DNA from: Sacculina carcini
Lineage: Eukaryota; Arthropoda; Thecostraca; Sacculinidae
Direction of reading: 5' to 3'
DNA: 64,000 nucleotides
Assembly: GCA_916048095.2 (NCBI GenBank)
Contig: OU696595.1
Span: 1,831,795-1,895,794, forward strand
The notes beneath the pieces were generated by a model that worked only from the letters and a program-made list of their open reading frames with translations, did no database searches and was not told the origin of the DNA. This document shows positions 1 to 10,252 of this stretch, piece after piece (position 1 is the first letter of the stretch; every line of letters begins with the position of its first letter). The position numbers and the translations under genes were made by a program.

Positions 1-2
1 CT

Positions 3-191
3 CAGCAAATTCAGCAGTTCAGAGGCAGTTGTTTCTTGTGTGATGGACCTCATATGGCTCGAATGTGTCCAAAAAGACAAGCAATTACGTGCTACAATTG
101 CGGGAAAAAGGGACACATTTCGCGACAGTGCCGTCAGGGAAACGGTTCAGGAGTAGCTGGTGCGCCAGCAGCTACTCCAAGCAATCAGTGA
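3..191 (+). CDS. Gag C-terminus with two zinc knuckles (partial)
   Basis: This is the 3' end of the gag frame, open from the window start to TGA at 189-191. It carries two CCHC-type knuckles: a variant C-x2-C-x3-H-x4-C starting near 30 and a canonical C-x2-C-x4-H-x4-C at 90-131 (CYNC..H....C). Such knuckles bind the element RNA in nucleocapsid. The pol frame overlaps it in the -1 register from 44 onward, and a frameshift signal lies in the overlap. The N-terminal capsid part is outside the window. Confidence 0.8.
   Translation, partial: QQIQQFRGSCFLCDGPHMARMCPKRQAITCYNCGKKGHISRQCRQGNGSGVAGAPAATPSNQ
137..178 (+). promoter_or_regulatory. -1 programmed ribosomal frameshift signal (gag to pol)
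   Basis: The heptamer GGGAAAC at 137-143 is in the X XXY YYZ register of the gag frame (codons GGA 138-140, AAC 141-143). A 6-nt spacer (144-149) follows, then a perfect 10-bp stem, 150-159 paired with 169-178, with a 9-nt loop. Gag stops at 189-191 and the pol frame lies exactly at -1. All three parts of a retroviral-type -1 signal are therefore present in the right order and spacing. Function is inferred, not tested. Confidence 0.85.
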
Positions 192-1990
192 AGGCGCCCA
201 TCCAACTGCCAATCGTCGAGGCAAAACTCTCAGGTGAGACGATTCACGCACTAGTCGATACTGGTTGTTCTGGGGCTATTGTTCGGTCACACCTTGTTAA
301 TTGCATCGCAGGCAGTAGTTATTTAACGGCTTTTGACGGACGAAGGGTAGAGTGTCGTGGCACGGCTGTGATTGATATCGAGATATCTGGAAAATGTCTA
401 AGAGTGTGTGCTATGGTCGTTGATAATATTGTGAATGATGTCGACCTTGTGATTGGGATGGAGGTAATCGAGAAGATTGGTGGTGTTTTTGTGTGTGGCT
501 CTCAAGTCAAATTTGGCTCAAATGACAATGTTGCAAGCGCTGCGGTTTCCAAAAGTGATGAAGTGCAATGCTGTGCTAAACGGAGACTGGAGATCACTGA
601 TCCGGACTTCACCGCTGTGTTCGATGGTGACAAATGGGAAGTGGAATGGGTGGTGAAAGCAGGTGAACCATTCTTGTCAAAAACAGTGGGTTGTTACAAC
701 AAGACAGTGACTGAAGATATCCGTGGTGAATTTGACACCGAGGTGCAGCGGTGGATTAATGAAGGAATTCTTGTTCCATGGACTGATTCAGACTGCACAG
801 GCGTACTGCCACTCATGGCAGTGGTACAGCCCACTAAAAACAAAGTGCGACCAGTGCTGGACTTTCGAGAGTTAAATGCATTTGTCAGTAGCCACACGGG
901 CGACGAGTTTATAGATGTGTGCGGAGAGAAGCTGAGGAAGTGGAGGCGCATCGTTGGACCAGCTTCACTCGTTGATTTGAAGTCCGCGTATTTGCAGGTG
1001 CATATCGCCCCGAATTTATGGAAGTACCAGCTGGTGAAATATAATGACCATGTCTTCTGCTTGACTAGACTGGGATTTGGACTGTGCTCCGCACCGAGAA
1101 TTATGACTCGAATAGTACGCACTGTTCTGAGTCAGTCGGAAATAGTCAACAAGAGCACGGATTCATACATCGATGACATTATCGTATGCGAATCGGCTGT
1201 GTCCGGCAGGGAAGTCGTCGACCATTTAAACAAATATGGCCTGCAAGCGAAAGATCCGGTGTCTATAGAGGGAAGTGCTGTGTTGGGTCTCAGATTGAGT
1301 AAAGACAATCGTGGTCGTGTTGTGTTTCGCAGGGGCAATGCAATTCCATCCGTCTCAGACAACATGACGAAGCGTGATATATTCTCGTTGTGCGGAAAAA
1401 TGATCGGGCATTACCCAGTTGCTAGGTGGCTAAGGATTGCCAGTAGCTACATAAAACGTCATACCGATGGAATACAATGGGACAGTGCGGTTAGCGATTT
1501 TGTTATGCAGATGATGGCTGATATGGTCCAAAGAGTGAGATCTGATGATCCGGTTGGTGGAAAATGGCATGTTTCTGTCACTGACAAAGGTGTCGTGTGG
1601 TGCGATGCGAGCAGCATTGCAATGGGTGCAGCAGTGGAGATTGAGGGCCACATCGTTGAAGATGCTGCTTGGCAAAGGAAAATTGATGATGTACATCATA
1701 TCAATGTCGCGGAACTTGATGTAGTACTGAAAGGTGTGAACATGGCGGTGAAATGGCAATTGAAGGATATTGATATTCGCACAGACTCTGCAACAGTAGC
1801 CGGCTGGGTGAGCACAGTGATCGACAGGGAAAGAAGAGTGAAGACAAAGGGTGCAGCGGAGGTCTTGATCAAGAGAAGATTGGGAATTTTGAGCGATCTC
1901 ATTGCAGAACTTGGTTTGAAAATATCCGTCACGAGTGTTCCGACCACGCAGAATAAAGCTGATGAACTGACTCGCGTGAAAAAGGGATGA
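143..1990 (+). CDS. Pol: aspartic protease, reverse transcriptase, RNase H
   Basis: This is the -1 frame relative to gag, so it should be made as a Gag-Pol fusion. The protease active site D-T-G is at 257-265. Reverse transcriptase shows the LDFREL box near 860 and the catalytic YIDD at 1166-1177. RNase H has its first acidic residue in CDAS at 1604-1606. The frame closes with TGA at 1988-1990, just after RNase H, and the same frame resumes at once into integrase. The TGA is probably a single inactivating mutation; readthrough cannot be excluded. Confidence 0.88.
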   Translation, partial: RFRSSWCASSYSKQSVKAPIQLPIVEAKLSGETIHALVDTGCSGAIVRSHLVNCIAGSSYLTAFDGRRVECRGTAVIDIEISGKCLRVCAMVVDNIVNDVDLVIGMEVIEKIGGVFVCGSQVKFGSNDNVASAAVSKSDEVQCCAKRRLEITDPDFTAVFDGDKWEVEWVVKAGEPFLSKTVGCYNKTVTEDIRGEFDTEVQRWINEGILVPWTDSDCTGVLPLMAVVQPTKNKVRPVLDFRELNAFVSSHTGDEFIDVCGEKLRKWRRIVGPASLVDLKSAYLQVHIAPNLWKYQLVKYNDHVFCLTRLGFGLCSAPRIMTRIVRTVLSQSEIVNKSTDSYIDDIIVCESAVSGREVVDHLNKYGLQAKDPVSIEGSAVLGLRLSKDNRGRVVFRRGNAIPSVSDNMTKRDIFSLCGKMIGHYPVARWLRIASSYIKRHTDGIQWDSAVSDFVMQMMADMVQRVRSDDPVGGKWHVSVTDKGVVWCDASSIAMGAAVEIEGHIVEDAAWQRKIDDVHHINVAELDVVLKGVNMAVKWQLKDIDIRTDSATVAGWVSTVIDRERRVKTKGAAEVLIKRRLGILSDLIAELGLKISVTSVPTTQNKADELTRVKKG

Positions 1991-3031
1991 TTAGCCAAAG
2001 CTGGAAATGCCGTCAAAAGCGGCTGTGAACATGACAAAGAAGACAGTCATATATGTGCAATGACTGCAGATGAAATTCGGCAGATGCATGGCATGCATCA
2101 CATGGGCGTAGACAGGACTCTTTTCTTAGCCCGACAAGCGGACCCTAGTGTGTCACGCGACGCTGTGCGGCGAGTGGTGAGAGCCTGTGAGCGGTGCCAA
2201 TCCATTGATCCCGCTCCTTCACGTCATGCTGCAGGACATCTTAGTGTGAACGACGTGTGGTGCAGACTGGCCGTGGATGTGACCCACTATGAACACCATC
2301 AGTACTTGTCGATTGTCGATTGCGGACCAGGTAGATTTTCTGTGTGGCGTGAGCTTCGGTCTGAGACAGCGGAGCAGGTATGTAAGCATCTGGATGAAGT
2401 TTTCCGAGAGAGAGGACCACCTCGTGAGCTGTTAATGGACAACGGGAGAGCATTTCGTTCCAGAGAAATGCAGGAGCTGCTGGACAAGTGGAAGATTCGG
2501 CCGTTTTACCGCGCAGCCTACCGGCCTAACGGCAATGGCATTGTTGAACGCCACCATCGGACGATAAAAGCGCTCGCCGAAAGAAGTAACATACCACCGA
2601 CTACGGCGGTATACTGGTATAACATGTCTCCGAGGGTTGGTGTGGAGGAATCTTCAGTGCCCCATCGCAATGTACACAAGTATGAGTGGCGAAATACATT
2701 TGTAGAATGCACTGTCGATAATGATTCGGAAGAATGTGCTGTTCACATCGGCGAGGAAGTGTGGGTAAAACCACCAGATCGGAAGTGTACTTCGCAGTGG
2801 ACCCGTGGTACTGTAACGGGGGTGAACTCGTCAAATAATGTGTCGGTGTATGGTGTCCCTCGTCACATATTGGACTTGAGACCTGTGGTCATTCCGGCTG
2901 ACGAAGAGAACGGTGATCACTCTGAGGCCACCGAAACACCAACTTCGGAACCTCCCATCAGGCAAAGCCCTAGACGAAGTGTACGAGAAAGACTACCTCC
3001 GGTCTGGATGAATGATTACGTGTCCGAGTGA
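1991..3031 (+). CDS. Integrase domain of the same Pol
   Basis: Same frame as the upstream pol segment, after the TGA; the first ATG is at 2063. An HHCC zinc-binding domain precedes the catalytic core. The core has D (2276-2278), D (2438-2440) and E (2546-2548) with 35 residues between the last two, the DD35E signature. The C-terminal region (VWVKPP and following) resembles the chromatin/DNA-binding tail of Ty3-type integrases. The ORF ends at TGA 3029-3031, 19 bases before the LTR. Without passing the TGA at 1988 no integrase would be fused to RT. Confidence 0.88.
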   Translation, partial: LAKAGNAVKSGCEHDKEDSHICAMTADEIRQMHGMHHMGVDRTLFLARQADPSVSRDAVRRVVRACERCQSIDPAPSRHAAGHLSVNDVWCRLAVDVTHYEHHQYLSIVDCGPGRFSVWRELRSETAEQVCKHLDEVFRERGPPRELLMDNGRAFRSREMQELLDKWKIRPFYRAAYRPNGNGIVERHHRTIKALAERSNIPPTTAVYWYNMSPRVGVEESSVPHRNVHKYEWRNTFVECTVDNDSEECAVHIGEEVWVKPPDRKCTSQWTRGTVTGVNSSNNVSVYGVPRHILDLRPVVIPADEENGDHSEATETPTSEPPIRQSPRRSVRERLPPVWMNDYVSE

Positions 3032-3050
3032 TCTTGAGATCAAGGGGGGA

Positions 3051-3487
3051 TGTGGTTTTGATATATTATCTTGTCATATTGTTGTAGTTGAAGGTTTTCG
3101 TTATGTGCATGTGTGTGTGCATGTGTGCGTGTGTGCGTGTGTGCATGTGTGTGTGTGCGTGTGTGTGTGCTTGTATTTGCTGGCGTAGTGTTCCGCATCG
3201 TGTATGTACGTCTGTGTGCGGGTGTATGTTTGCACAATGCACTCGTTGCAAGGTGCTGACGAGGTATCAGGTGGCAGCGATGCGTTTGTTTATCAAGTGT
3301 CGTGTTGACGGGAGACAGTGCGGTGTTGAATCTCGGCGTGAAGAGAGAAGTGTGTGCGAGTGCGGTGGAGATATCGTTGTGATACGGATATTGTATTTTA
3401 ACTGTGTAGTTTGTGTTGCTGGCTCAGTGGAGTCTGTGTTTACATTGTGCATTTGTGTTCACCATTACTTCAATATATTCAACCACA
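3051..3487 (+). repeat. 3' LTR
   Basis: It begins TGTGGTT and ends AACCACA, a 7-bp inverted terminal match with canonical TG...CA ends. It follows the polypurine run at 3042-3050. It is 437 bp and includes a TG-rich stretch near 3100-3170. The interrupted LINE coding frame starts at the next base, which fixes the 3' boundary. The 5' LTR is outside the window, so LTR-LTR identity and the target-site duplication cannot be read. Confidence 0.85.
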
Positions 3488-5640
3488 AATTCATTAAAAT
3501 CTAACTCTGCTGGTCATGATGAAATTCCTGCATCTATTTTGAAGCGGATTGCTATTCACATAGCCACTCCTCTGAGTCACATAATAAATTTGACTTTGTA
3601 CAAGGGTGTCTTCCCGGATAAGTTGAAGATTGCTAAATCTCTACCCTTACATAAATCGGGTGTGAAATCTGATGTAAATAATTATAGATTAATATCGATT
3701 CTACCAGTTTTCAGCAAAATTTTCGAAAAAACAATCGCAAAAAGATTGACTGATTATTTAGAAAAAAATGGCTTATTAACTAAATCTCAATTCGGGTTCA
3801 GGAAAAACCGCTCAACTGAAACAGCCCTTCTTCATTTTGTATCTGAAATTAACAATAAAATGGATAATAAAATGCATGTGGCTGCCGCATTTCTGGATAT
3901 ATCAAAGGCGTTCGACTCATTAAATCACAATATACTATCGAAAAAGCTACAAAATATTGGAGTGAGAGGTAATGCTCTCAAATTGCTGAATAGTTATTTA
4001 TCTAACCGATTTCAATATGTAACATGCAATAATGAAAGTTCTAATCAAAAAATTATCAGACATGGTGCCCCGCAGGGCTCCATATTAGGGCCCATATTGT
4101 TCTTGATCTACATCGATGACATTGTTAATTGTGCTGATGCACACTTCACAATTTATGCAGACGACACAAGTATTGTAATCTCGGACAGAAATATACACAA
4201 TCTACATGCTAAACTTTCTTCAGTGTTAGACAAAATCTACAATTGGATAAAAGTTAACAAGCTGAAACTAAACGTAAAAAAGACACAGTTAATGTTATTC
4301 CAAAATCGATCGTTGTCACATTGTATAGGTGCAGTAAAGGTGGATGGTGAAATTATTCAGAGAGTACATGCAACCAAATTTTTGGGTGTAACAGTAGATG
4401 ATAATTTAAATTGGAAAGATCACATTGACTCGCTCTCTACAACATTATCGAAAATAGCTGGAATCATCTACCGTACGAGATACAGTTTAACACAGGATGC
4501 GCTTTTGTCATTATACTATTGCTTATTCTATTCCAAATTAATCTATTGTATTTCAATTTGGGGATGTAAATGGCCTTCATTTACAGAAAAATTGAGTGTT
4601 GTACAAAAGCGCATGCTACGGATAATGTCGTTCATGAGAAGAGCAGAAACTACCAAAAAAGTATTTAGTGAACTTAAAGTACTCAAAATGAAGTATGTAC
4701 ACAAATTTTTCCTATTACTAAGGGTGTTCAGATCAATGAAGTGTAACGAAAGTATATTTCACGTACAGAGGCATCAACAATCCACGAGAAGGAACAACCT
4801 TGACATAAAAATTCCGAGCTACAGAACATCACTGTAAAAAAACTCTATTATATATCGTGGACCAGAAGTTTGGAACTCCTTACCCAACTGGATAAAATCC
4901 CAATGCTACTTCATGTCAGTTGACACATTCAAACGATATATTAAAAAACACCTCTATACTTTGCAGAGCGGAGAGTGACAAATCTGGGTATAGCAAGTTA
5001 ATTGGGACATTAGGTATGTTGTTGGGTATTGAGTTGCGTCTTTCTTTCCGCCTTGATATTGTCTTATAATAATATAATTTGTCCTGTACGTGAGATTAAG
5101 TGCTTGTTGTGTGTGTTATTGTTGTTGTGTATGTTATTGTTGTACTCGTATTTGCGTATGTGTACGTACGAAGGTGATTGTATGTATGTAAGTGCATGCT
5201 GCTGGGGGTATTTGGTGTGAAAATATATGTGTGTGGCTTTCGTGTGAGGAAATATAAATTTTAATGTGCTAGCAAATATGCGATAAACGTCGGGAATTTT
5301 GTCACTTTCCCCATTTTGTCTCTTTTTTCACTTTGATTAAATGTATATGAAAGTTGTGAATATATGGCTACATAAGCGAGATTATTATGATATGAATGGT
5401 TATATAGGTGATGATATATGCGGATAATTTTTTGTGTGTCTAAATGTGTCCGTTTATTTTATCTGTTTATGTTAACTGTTAACGTTTGACAATATTTCGC
5501 TGTATCACGTTCAATTATTTATCAATGCCTGTCTAAAAGTCCGCTTGACAGGCACTAGCCTAATGTTTTGAGTTGAATTTTGCAATGTTATTGTTTGATG
5601 GAATTGGCAATAAACTCAATAAACAATAAACAAAACAATA
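3488..5640 (+). mobile_element. LINE A (CR1/Jockey-like), RT 3' half and 3' UTR
   Basis: The RT ORF runs 3488-4837 with fingers, palm and thumb: NSAGHDEIP near 3507, the GAPQGSILGP box near 4060 and YADD at 4154-4165. One in-frame TAA at 4835-4837 is followed in the same frame by the usual C-terminal tail to TGA near 4978. A 3' UTR of about 660 bp ends in an AATAAAC-type tandem tail around 5610-5645. A hairpin (CCTGTC...GACAGG) lies at about 5527-5552. The 5' half is missing because the LTR element interrupts it. It is a dead copy. Confidence 0.85.
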
Positions 5641-5644
5641 AACA

Positions 5645-5925
5645 CATACAGACCAGAGCAGTTAGGGATATCAAGAAGTATAGTTTCCGAATAGGACTGT
5701 AGATGCATGCAATAACCTATATAGGGAAATTGTTCAATGTAGCAGCGTGAAAGAATTTAAACGTAGGTTAGACCAATGTTGGCTGGGAGACAGGACAGCT
5801 CGAGCTTAGCTCATCTCCTGCATTATACAACTCGGTGAGTACACACATTGACCCATTACATTACATTGACACATTTATACCGCGTTTTTCACCCGAGGGT
5901 CTCAAAAGCGCTCACACACATGCAC
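5645..5925 (+). mobile_element. LINE B 3'-terminal fragment
   Basis: This encodes the C-terminal motif of LINE family B (KYSF..R...W, then DRTARA followed by a stop) and is similar to 56800-57000 in this window. It ends in a tract that includes a short module at about 5853-5920 (CCCGAGGGTCTCAAAAGCGCT) followed by CA-rich repeats. Only the 3' end remains, as expected of 5'-truncated retrotransposition. Confidence 0.6.
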
Positions 5926-6048
5926 ACACTAAAATTAAATTATTATTTAAAAAAAATATTATTATAAAAAATTATTATTGTAAAATTATGGAGAGAATTA
6001 TACGAAGAGTTTGGGTGTGATTTTTGGAGAATAATAACATATTGTCAT

Positions 6049-9000
6049 CGAGACAGTTTATGATGAGCTTGGCGAGTCGGTCTGCACTTCTGGGGATGAC
6101 GCTGAAGCCCGACGAAACGTGGCTGTCGACGGTGCTGTTTGAGTACAGCAAGGCCTACCACTTCAGGGGCGCCGCCGTCAGCTCTTCGTTGAAGCGGGCT
6201 TCACGCGTGAACTCCGAAAGTAACGACGGGATCAGGACTTTCTCTAACAGGGTTTCGTCTCTGTTTTCTTCAGGCGCGACTGTGGCCGGTGTCGACTACT
6301 TCCCAAATGCTGCTTACCTGCTGACTCTGATCGAGTGTTCGGATGTACTATATGATGAATTTTGTGATTCATGGACCGAGGATGATGTGTGCGCGCTGCT
6401 TTCTGTTCCAGCCTGTGTCGGGGGCTTACCTGTTATGCTCCTAAGCGATTTTCGCTTCCGAGGCAAAACGGACTCGCTCACTGACTGCGTGTCGTGGCTG
6501 TCTTTTGTTGCACACACAGACCGTGACCTGTTCTCTTCAATCTCTCGTCTGATTGACTTGGCACCATCACCTAGGCGTGATCTAGAACTTCTGCTCAACC
6601 CATTTGCACTCAACCTAGGTGTACCTACCGTTGATTGTGCGCAACCCTGACATAGAGAATTTGTTTTCCATTCAATCAGCACAACAGAGGAAAGAACTGA
6701 TTACTGACCTGCTCACCATCACTCCGTTCAACCCGAGAGTCGCTGCCCACCTTTTTAAGTTGTCCAACGTCGCGCTCAGCGATAAGGTGGTCGGACAGTA
6801 TAGCACATCCCGTACTGTCCGGCAGACTCTCGAGCGGAGTGAGGGAGCCGACATTTCCGAGACGGACTTCCGTCAAATGGTGGCTGCCATGGACGAGGGC
6901 TTGATTACGTACATGCGAACGAGGTTGAACCATAGTGACTCCCAGAGTATTGAGGCCGTGCTCTTGCACCCAGTTTCGTCGTGTAGCAACACAATCGCAC
7001 AGTCTCTACGAGAGCAGTCGTGGGGAGGACCATGGAGGGGGTCAACATGCCGTGCACCACGGAACCATGTCTCCTTGCAAGGTGGGACTCTGAGGTGATC
7101 GATCCCAGCCGGTCAATACTGATCACAGTCGACCAATCTGACAACAAGTTGTCCACACGTAGGCCCGCACAAACCGTACGTCGGCTCTTTAACAACAATG
7201 AGGACGCGTCGGTCAAATTTGGCCATCATCGACAGCACGTCCATGGTATCGTCCCTCAAGCAAATCACCGACATGCTGTCCTGGGTCGTTGGCGACAACT
7301 CTCACCTCGCGACATTACTACTCACCATGTGCTCAGAGAAAACGACAGTGAGCATCACAGACCTGATGAAAGTCACGCGCAAGGTGGTCGGTGGCTCGGT
7401 ACAACACAGATTACTTGACGACTCCTCCTCCCACGGTGCAATGATCAACTCATTGTACAACTTCTGTACTCATTGCACCGTGGTGACTGATACCGCCATC
7501 ATGTTCGCCAAGCAATCAACCGATTACACGCTGTGTTTCCAGGCGTCGATATTGTGCGGCCTGTCTAGACTCTGTCTATTGGAGGCAGAAAACGTTGACA
7601 CACGGGGGAAGTGGGCGCTCAGTTTCAACTGCCCGGAGTGCACCATTGAGGTTGGCAGGTCGAGCTTTGACCTCCCAGGACCACCTAGTTATTCTGGACT
7701 TCCACTCGGCATGCAGGTGACGGAGATCGCTGTGAGCGGAACTGATAACACTGAGGACCGTGAAATTGTAGACGCCAGCGTTGGTCTAGCGTACTACATG
7801 GACCTGGATACATGCATCCATGGTATGGCACTCTACCTGATCGAGCAGGTTGGAGAAATACCGCGAGCTGTATCTTTGATCAGTCGACTGTCGTCATTTG
7901 CCGGTGAGGAGTCACCCATGAATCAGTTCTCGAGAGCTGCTGTGATGAGCGGACTCAAGCACCCGCTCCTTCAGGTGACTAACCGATCAGGTGGAACAGC
8001 AGTGACCCGCATTGCGGCATCCTTAACCCGACGCATCCTTCGCCTGTTTTCGGAGCCTAGCAAACTCCTTAACTACTTGTTCCTGTCATCCCATTACACA
8101 TCGGATCGTTTCTGGTGCTTCTCACAAACAATGGAGACGGTGATTAAGTTACCTGCGAGGGCTGTAAGACCTGGTTGCTTAGAGGACGAAGCCACCTATA
8201 TCCAGGCTGCTCGTTCGCGAGGGAAGACTACAACTACCACAGCGGGAGGTGTGGTCCCACGGATCCGCGCTTTCAACAACCGTTGGCTGAAGTTGGGAGA
8301 AGGGAACCGAAACAGACTGAAGCCGCGACACCAAGAGCCTTTCGCAGATGCGAACATAGCGTGGTGCCTTGGGTCAGAAGAGCGGTGCTCGCATGACCTA
8401 CTGGCGATTCCGATACCTTGCGATCCGGGGAGGTTAGTGAGCTGGCTTGACAGATCTGGAGAGTGTTATGCCGCTCTCTCACACAGGTTCGCGGGTCTCG
8501 CTCCTGGAATAGTTGTCTTACCACCTGGACGAGTGGAAAGTGCGATCGATGTCAACTTAGAGCCGTGTGCAGTGAGGGCGGACTCATGTGGACAATCGCT
8601 GGATGTAGCAGAGACTCTGAGATGCAGCCTCACACAAAAGTTACCAGTGATGAGCTCGACTGATCTGTGTGTCCTGTCAGGTTCTGCAAGGGGTGCAACC
8701 TGGCATATTATGCTTGGTGTTGACAGATCGGTTTTTCTATGGAGAGGCGCTCAATTGCTGGAAGTGTATTCTCAGCCGTAAGTATTGGGTCTACGGGTAC
8801 ACGGGGGACAAGCAATGTGACATCTTAGAGATGATGCCCGCAATCCCGGATTACCGAGGCGCAACTAGAGACCTTGACAGCTGCATAGCGACTGCATCGA
8901 CTTTCGACAGCACGTGGCACTTAGAGTGCTTACAACGGAGCGTGACCATGCGGGATGAGTACCTGGGCGGATTCAAGGACCAGATCTCCATAGAAGACCA

Positions 9001-9406
9001 CTTGATCTCAGAATCGAAAGACTTAGTAAAGTTACTACAGGGCATGACTCGAGAAGGGCTATCTCGACGGAGGGTCTGGACCCTATCTCACACGCACGGT
9101 CGGGGGCGGACTCGTATGATTCGAAGACATCTGCGTGGGCTGGTCCGCAACTTTACCGTCATGCAGTTCCTTTGTGTACCTCGACCCGGTGTTGTGTCCA
9201 TTCGTGTTCATCTGCATATTGCCCTCGGGCGGTACAAGGTTTGCTGGAGGCCGGAGTGCCGAGGCTCGGCGGAGTTTGAGTTGGGTTCGGAGGAATGCGA
9301 TATCAACCGAGACGATATGTTGGTGTTGTGGAGGATGGGGAGAGAGTTGGGGTTTAGGGAGGATGGTGCATTTGCTCGTGCCTTTGGTCGTTTCAATGTC
9401 TGTTAG
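6049..9406 (+). pseudogene. Endogenous viral element: L polymerase, negative-strand RNA virus
   Basis: It resembles the C-terminal half of a Mononegavirales/Jingchuvirales L protein. The conserved post-GDNQ block is recognisable (K-P-D-E-T-W with codons ending at 6122, then EYSK and RG). An SRTVR block follows near 6810. The PRNTase capping motif GxxT (as GSLT) is at 7183-7194 and an H-R dipeptide at 7405-7410. The remainder would be connector/methyltransferase. The copy is broken: a deletion near 6618, frame changes near 7015, 7110-7160 and 8775. No N, P or G gene is seen beside it. It is an old genomic copy and not an active virus. The family is inferred from motif order only. Confidence 0.75.
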
Positions 9407-9695
9407 AGGACCGTTTTGCTTTTTCACCGTAACCTATTGAGTGTGTGCTTTGGGTGTGTTGATCTTGGGCGGCGGGACGAGGCTCTGGTGTGTAGTGAAT
9501 TTGTGTATGTGCTTTTGCTAGGTGTGTGTATGTTGGTTTACAAAAAGTACTTGAGTGTTTTGTTGGCGTGTTTTGGGATGTTATCTGTAGAGCCGAGCTG
9601 TAGAGGAGTTTGTAGCCGCCTCAAACTCCTGGCGGCCAACTTGCCCATCATGGTGGCGTCGCAGGTCAAGGACGTCATCCTCCGCTCAGCGGCGA
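9407..9695 (+). other. Region between viral element and its second fragment; possible LINE ORF1 piece
   Basis: After the stop at 9404-9406 there is GT-rich, apparently non-coding DNA to about 9590. From about 9600 to 9700 the frame shared with the downstream ORF1 encodes a plausible helical segment (SRLKLLAANLPIM...). It breaks where the viral copy starts. It may be the N-terminal part of the LINE ORF1 or unrelated flank; the evidence is only frame agreement. Confidence 0.3.
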
Positions 9696-10252
9696 CCAAA
9701 TGCTACTTACCTGCTGACTCTGATCGAGTGTTCGGATGTACTATATGATGAATTTTGTGATTCATGGACCGAGGATGATGTGTGCGCGCTGCTTTCTGTT
9801 CCAGCCTGTGTCGGGGGCTTACCTGTTATGCTCCTAAGCGATTTTCGCTTCCGAGGCAAAACGGACTCGCTCACTGACTGCGTGTCGTGGCTGTCTTTTG
9901 TTACACACACAGACCGTGACCTGTTCTCTTCAATCTCTCGTCTGATTGACTTGGCACCATCACCTAGGCGTGATCTAGAGCTTCTTCTGCTCAACCCATT
10001 TGCACTCAACCTAGGTGTACCTCACACGGCGGAAAACGTCATCAGGCGTCGTGTGAAGGAGGACCTACCGTTGATTGTGCGCAACCCTGACATAGAGAAT
10101 TTGTTTTCCATTCAATCAGCTCAACAGAGGAAAGAACTGATTACTGACCTGCTCACCATCACTCCGTTCAACCCGAGAGTCGCTGCCCACCACTTGAGTT
10201 GTCCAACGTCGCGCTCAGCGATAAGGTGGTCGGACAGTATAGCACATCCCGT
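9696..10252 (+). pseudogene. Second partial copy of the L-derived viral element
   Basis: It is nearly identical to 6302-6813, with a few substitutions. It keeps about 44 nt (around 10022-10065) that the first copy lacks, plus a 3-nt difference near 9983. The reading frame is open across 9780-10190 and then shifts relative to the first copy. It ends sharply at the shared CCCGT, after which the zinc-knuckle ORF1 of a LINE starts. The left and right edges share only short microhomology with copy 1, so the join is a true chimera in this assembly. Confidence 0.85.

Larger units (their letters stand above)
1..3487 (+). mobile_element. LTR retrotransposon, Ty3/gypsy type, 5' end cut by window
   Basis: The domain order is Gag zinc knuckles, protease, reverse transcriptase, RNase H, integrase, polypurine tract and LTR, which is the Ty3/gypsy (Metaviridae) order. 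The 5' LTR, primer-binding site and most of gag lie before the window. A purine run at 3042-3050 precedes the 3' LTR. The element lies inside a LINE reverse-transcriptase ORF that resumes at 3488. Pol is open apart from one in-frame TGA at 1988-1990, so the copy is fairly young. No envelope-like ORF is seen between integrase and LTR. Confidence 0.9.

Noticed and set aside
694..2834. Antisense ORFs over the LTR-element pol gene
   Set aside because: They overlap well-supported RT/integrase coding on the plus strand and show no domain motifs.
7113..8524. Alternative short frames inside the viral L fragment
   Set aside because: Conserved L motifs fall in one frame over each stretch. The other frames lack motifs and are shadows.
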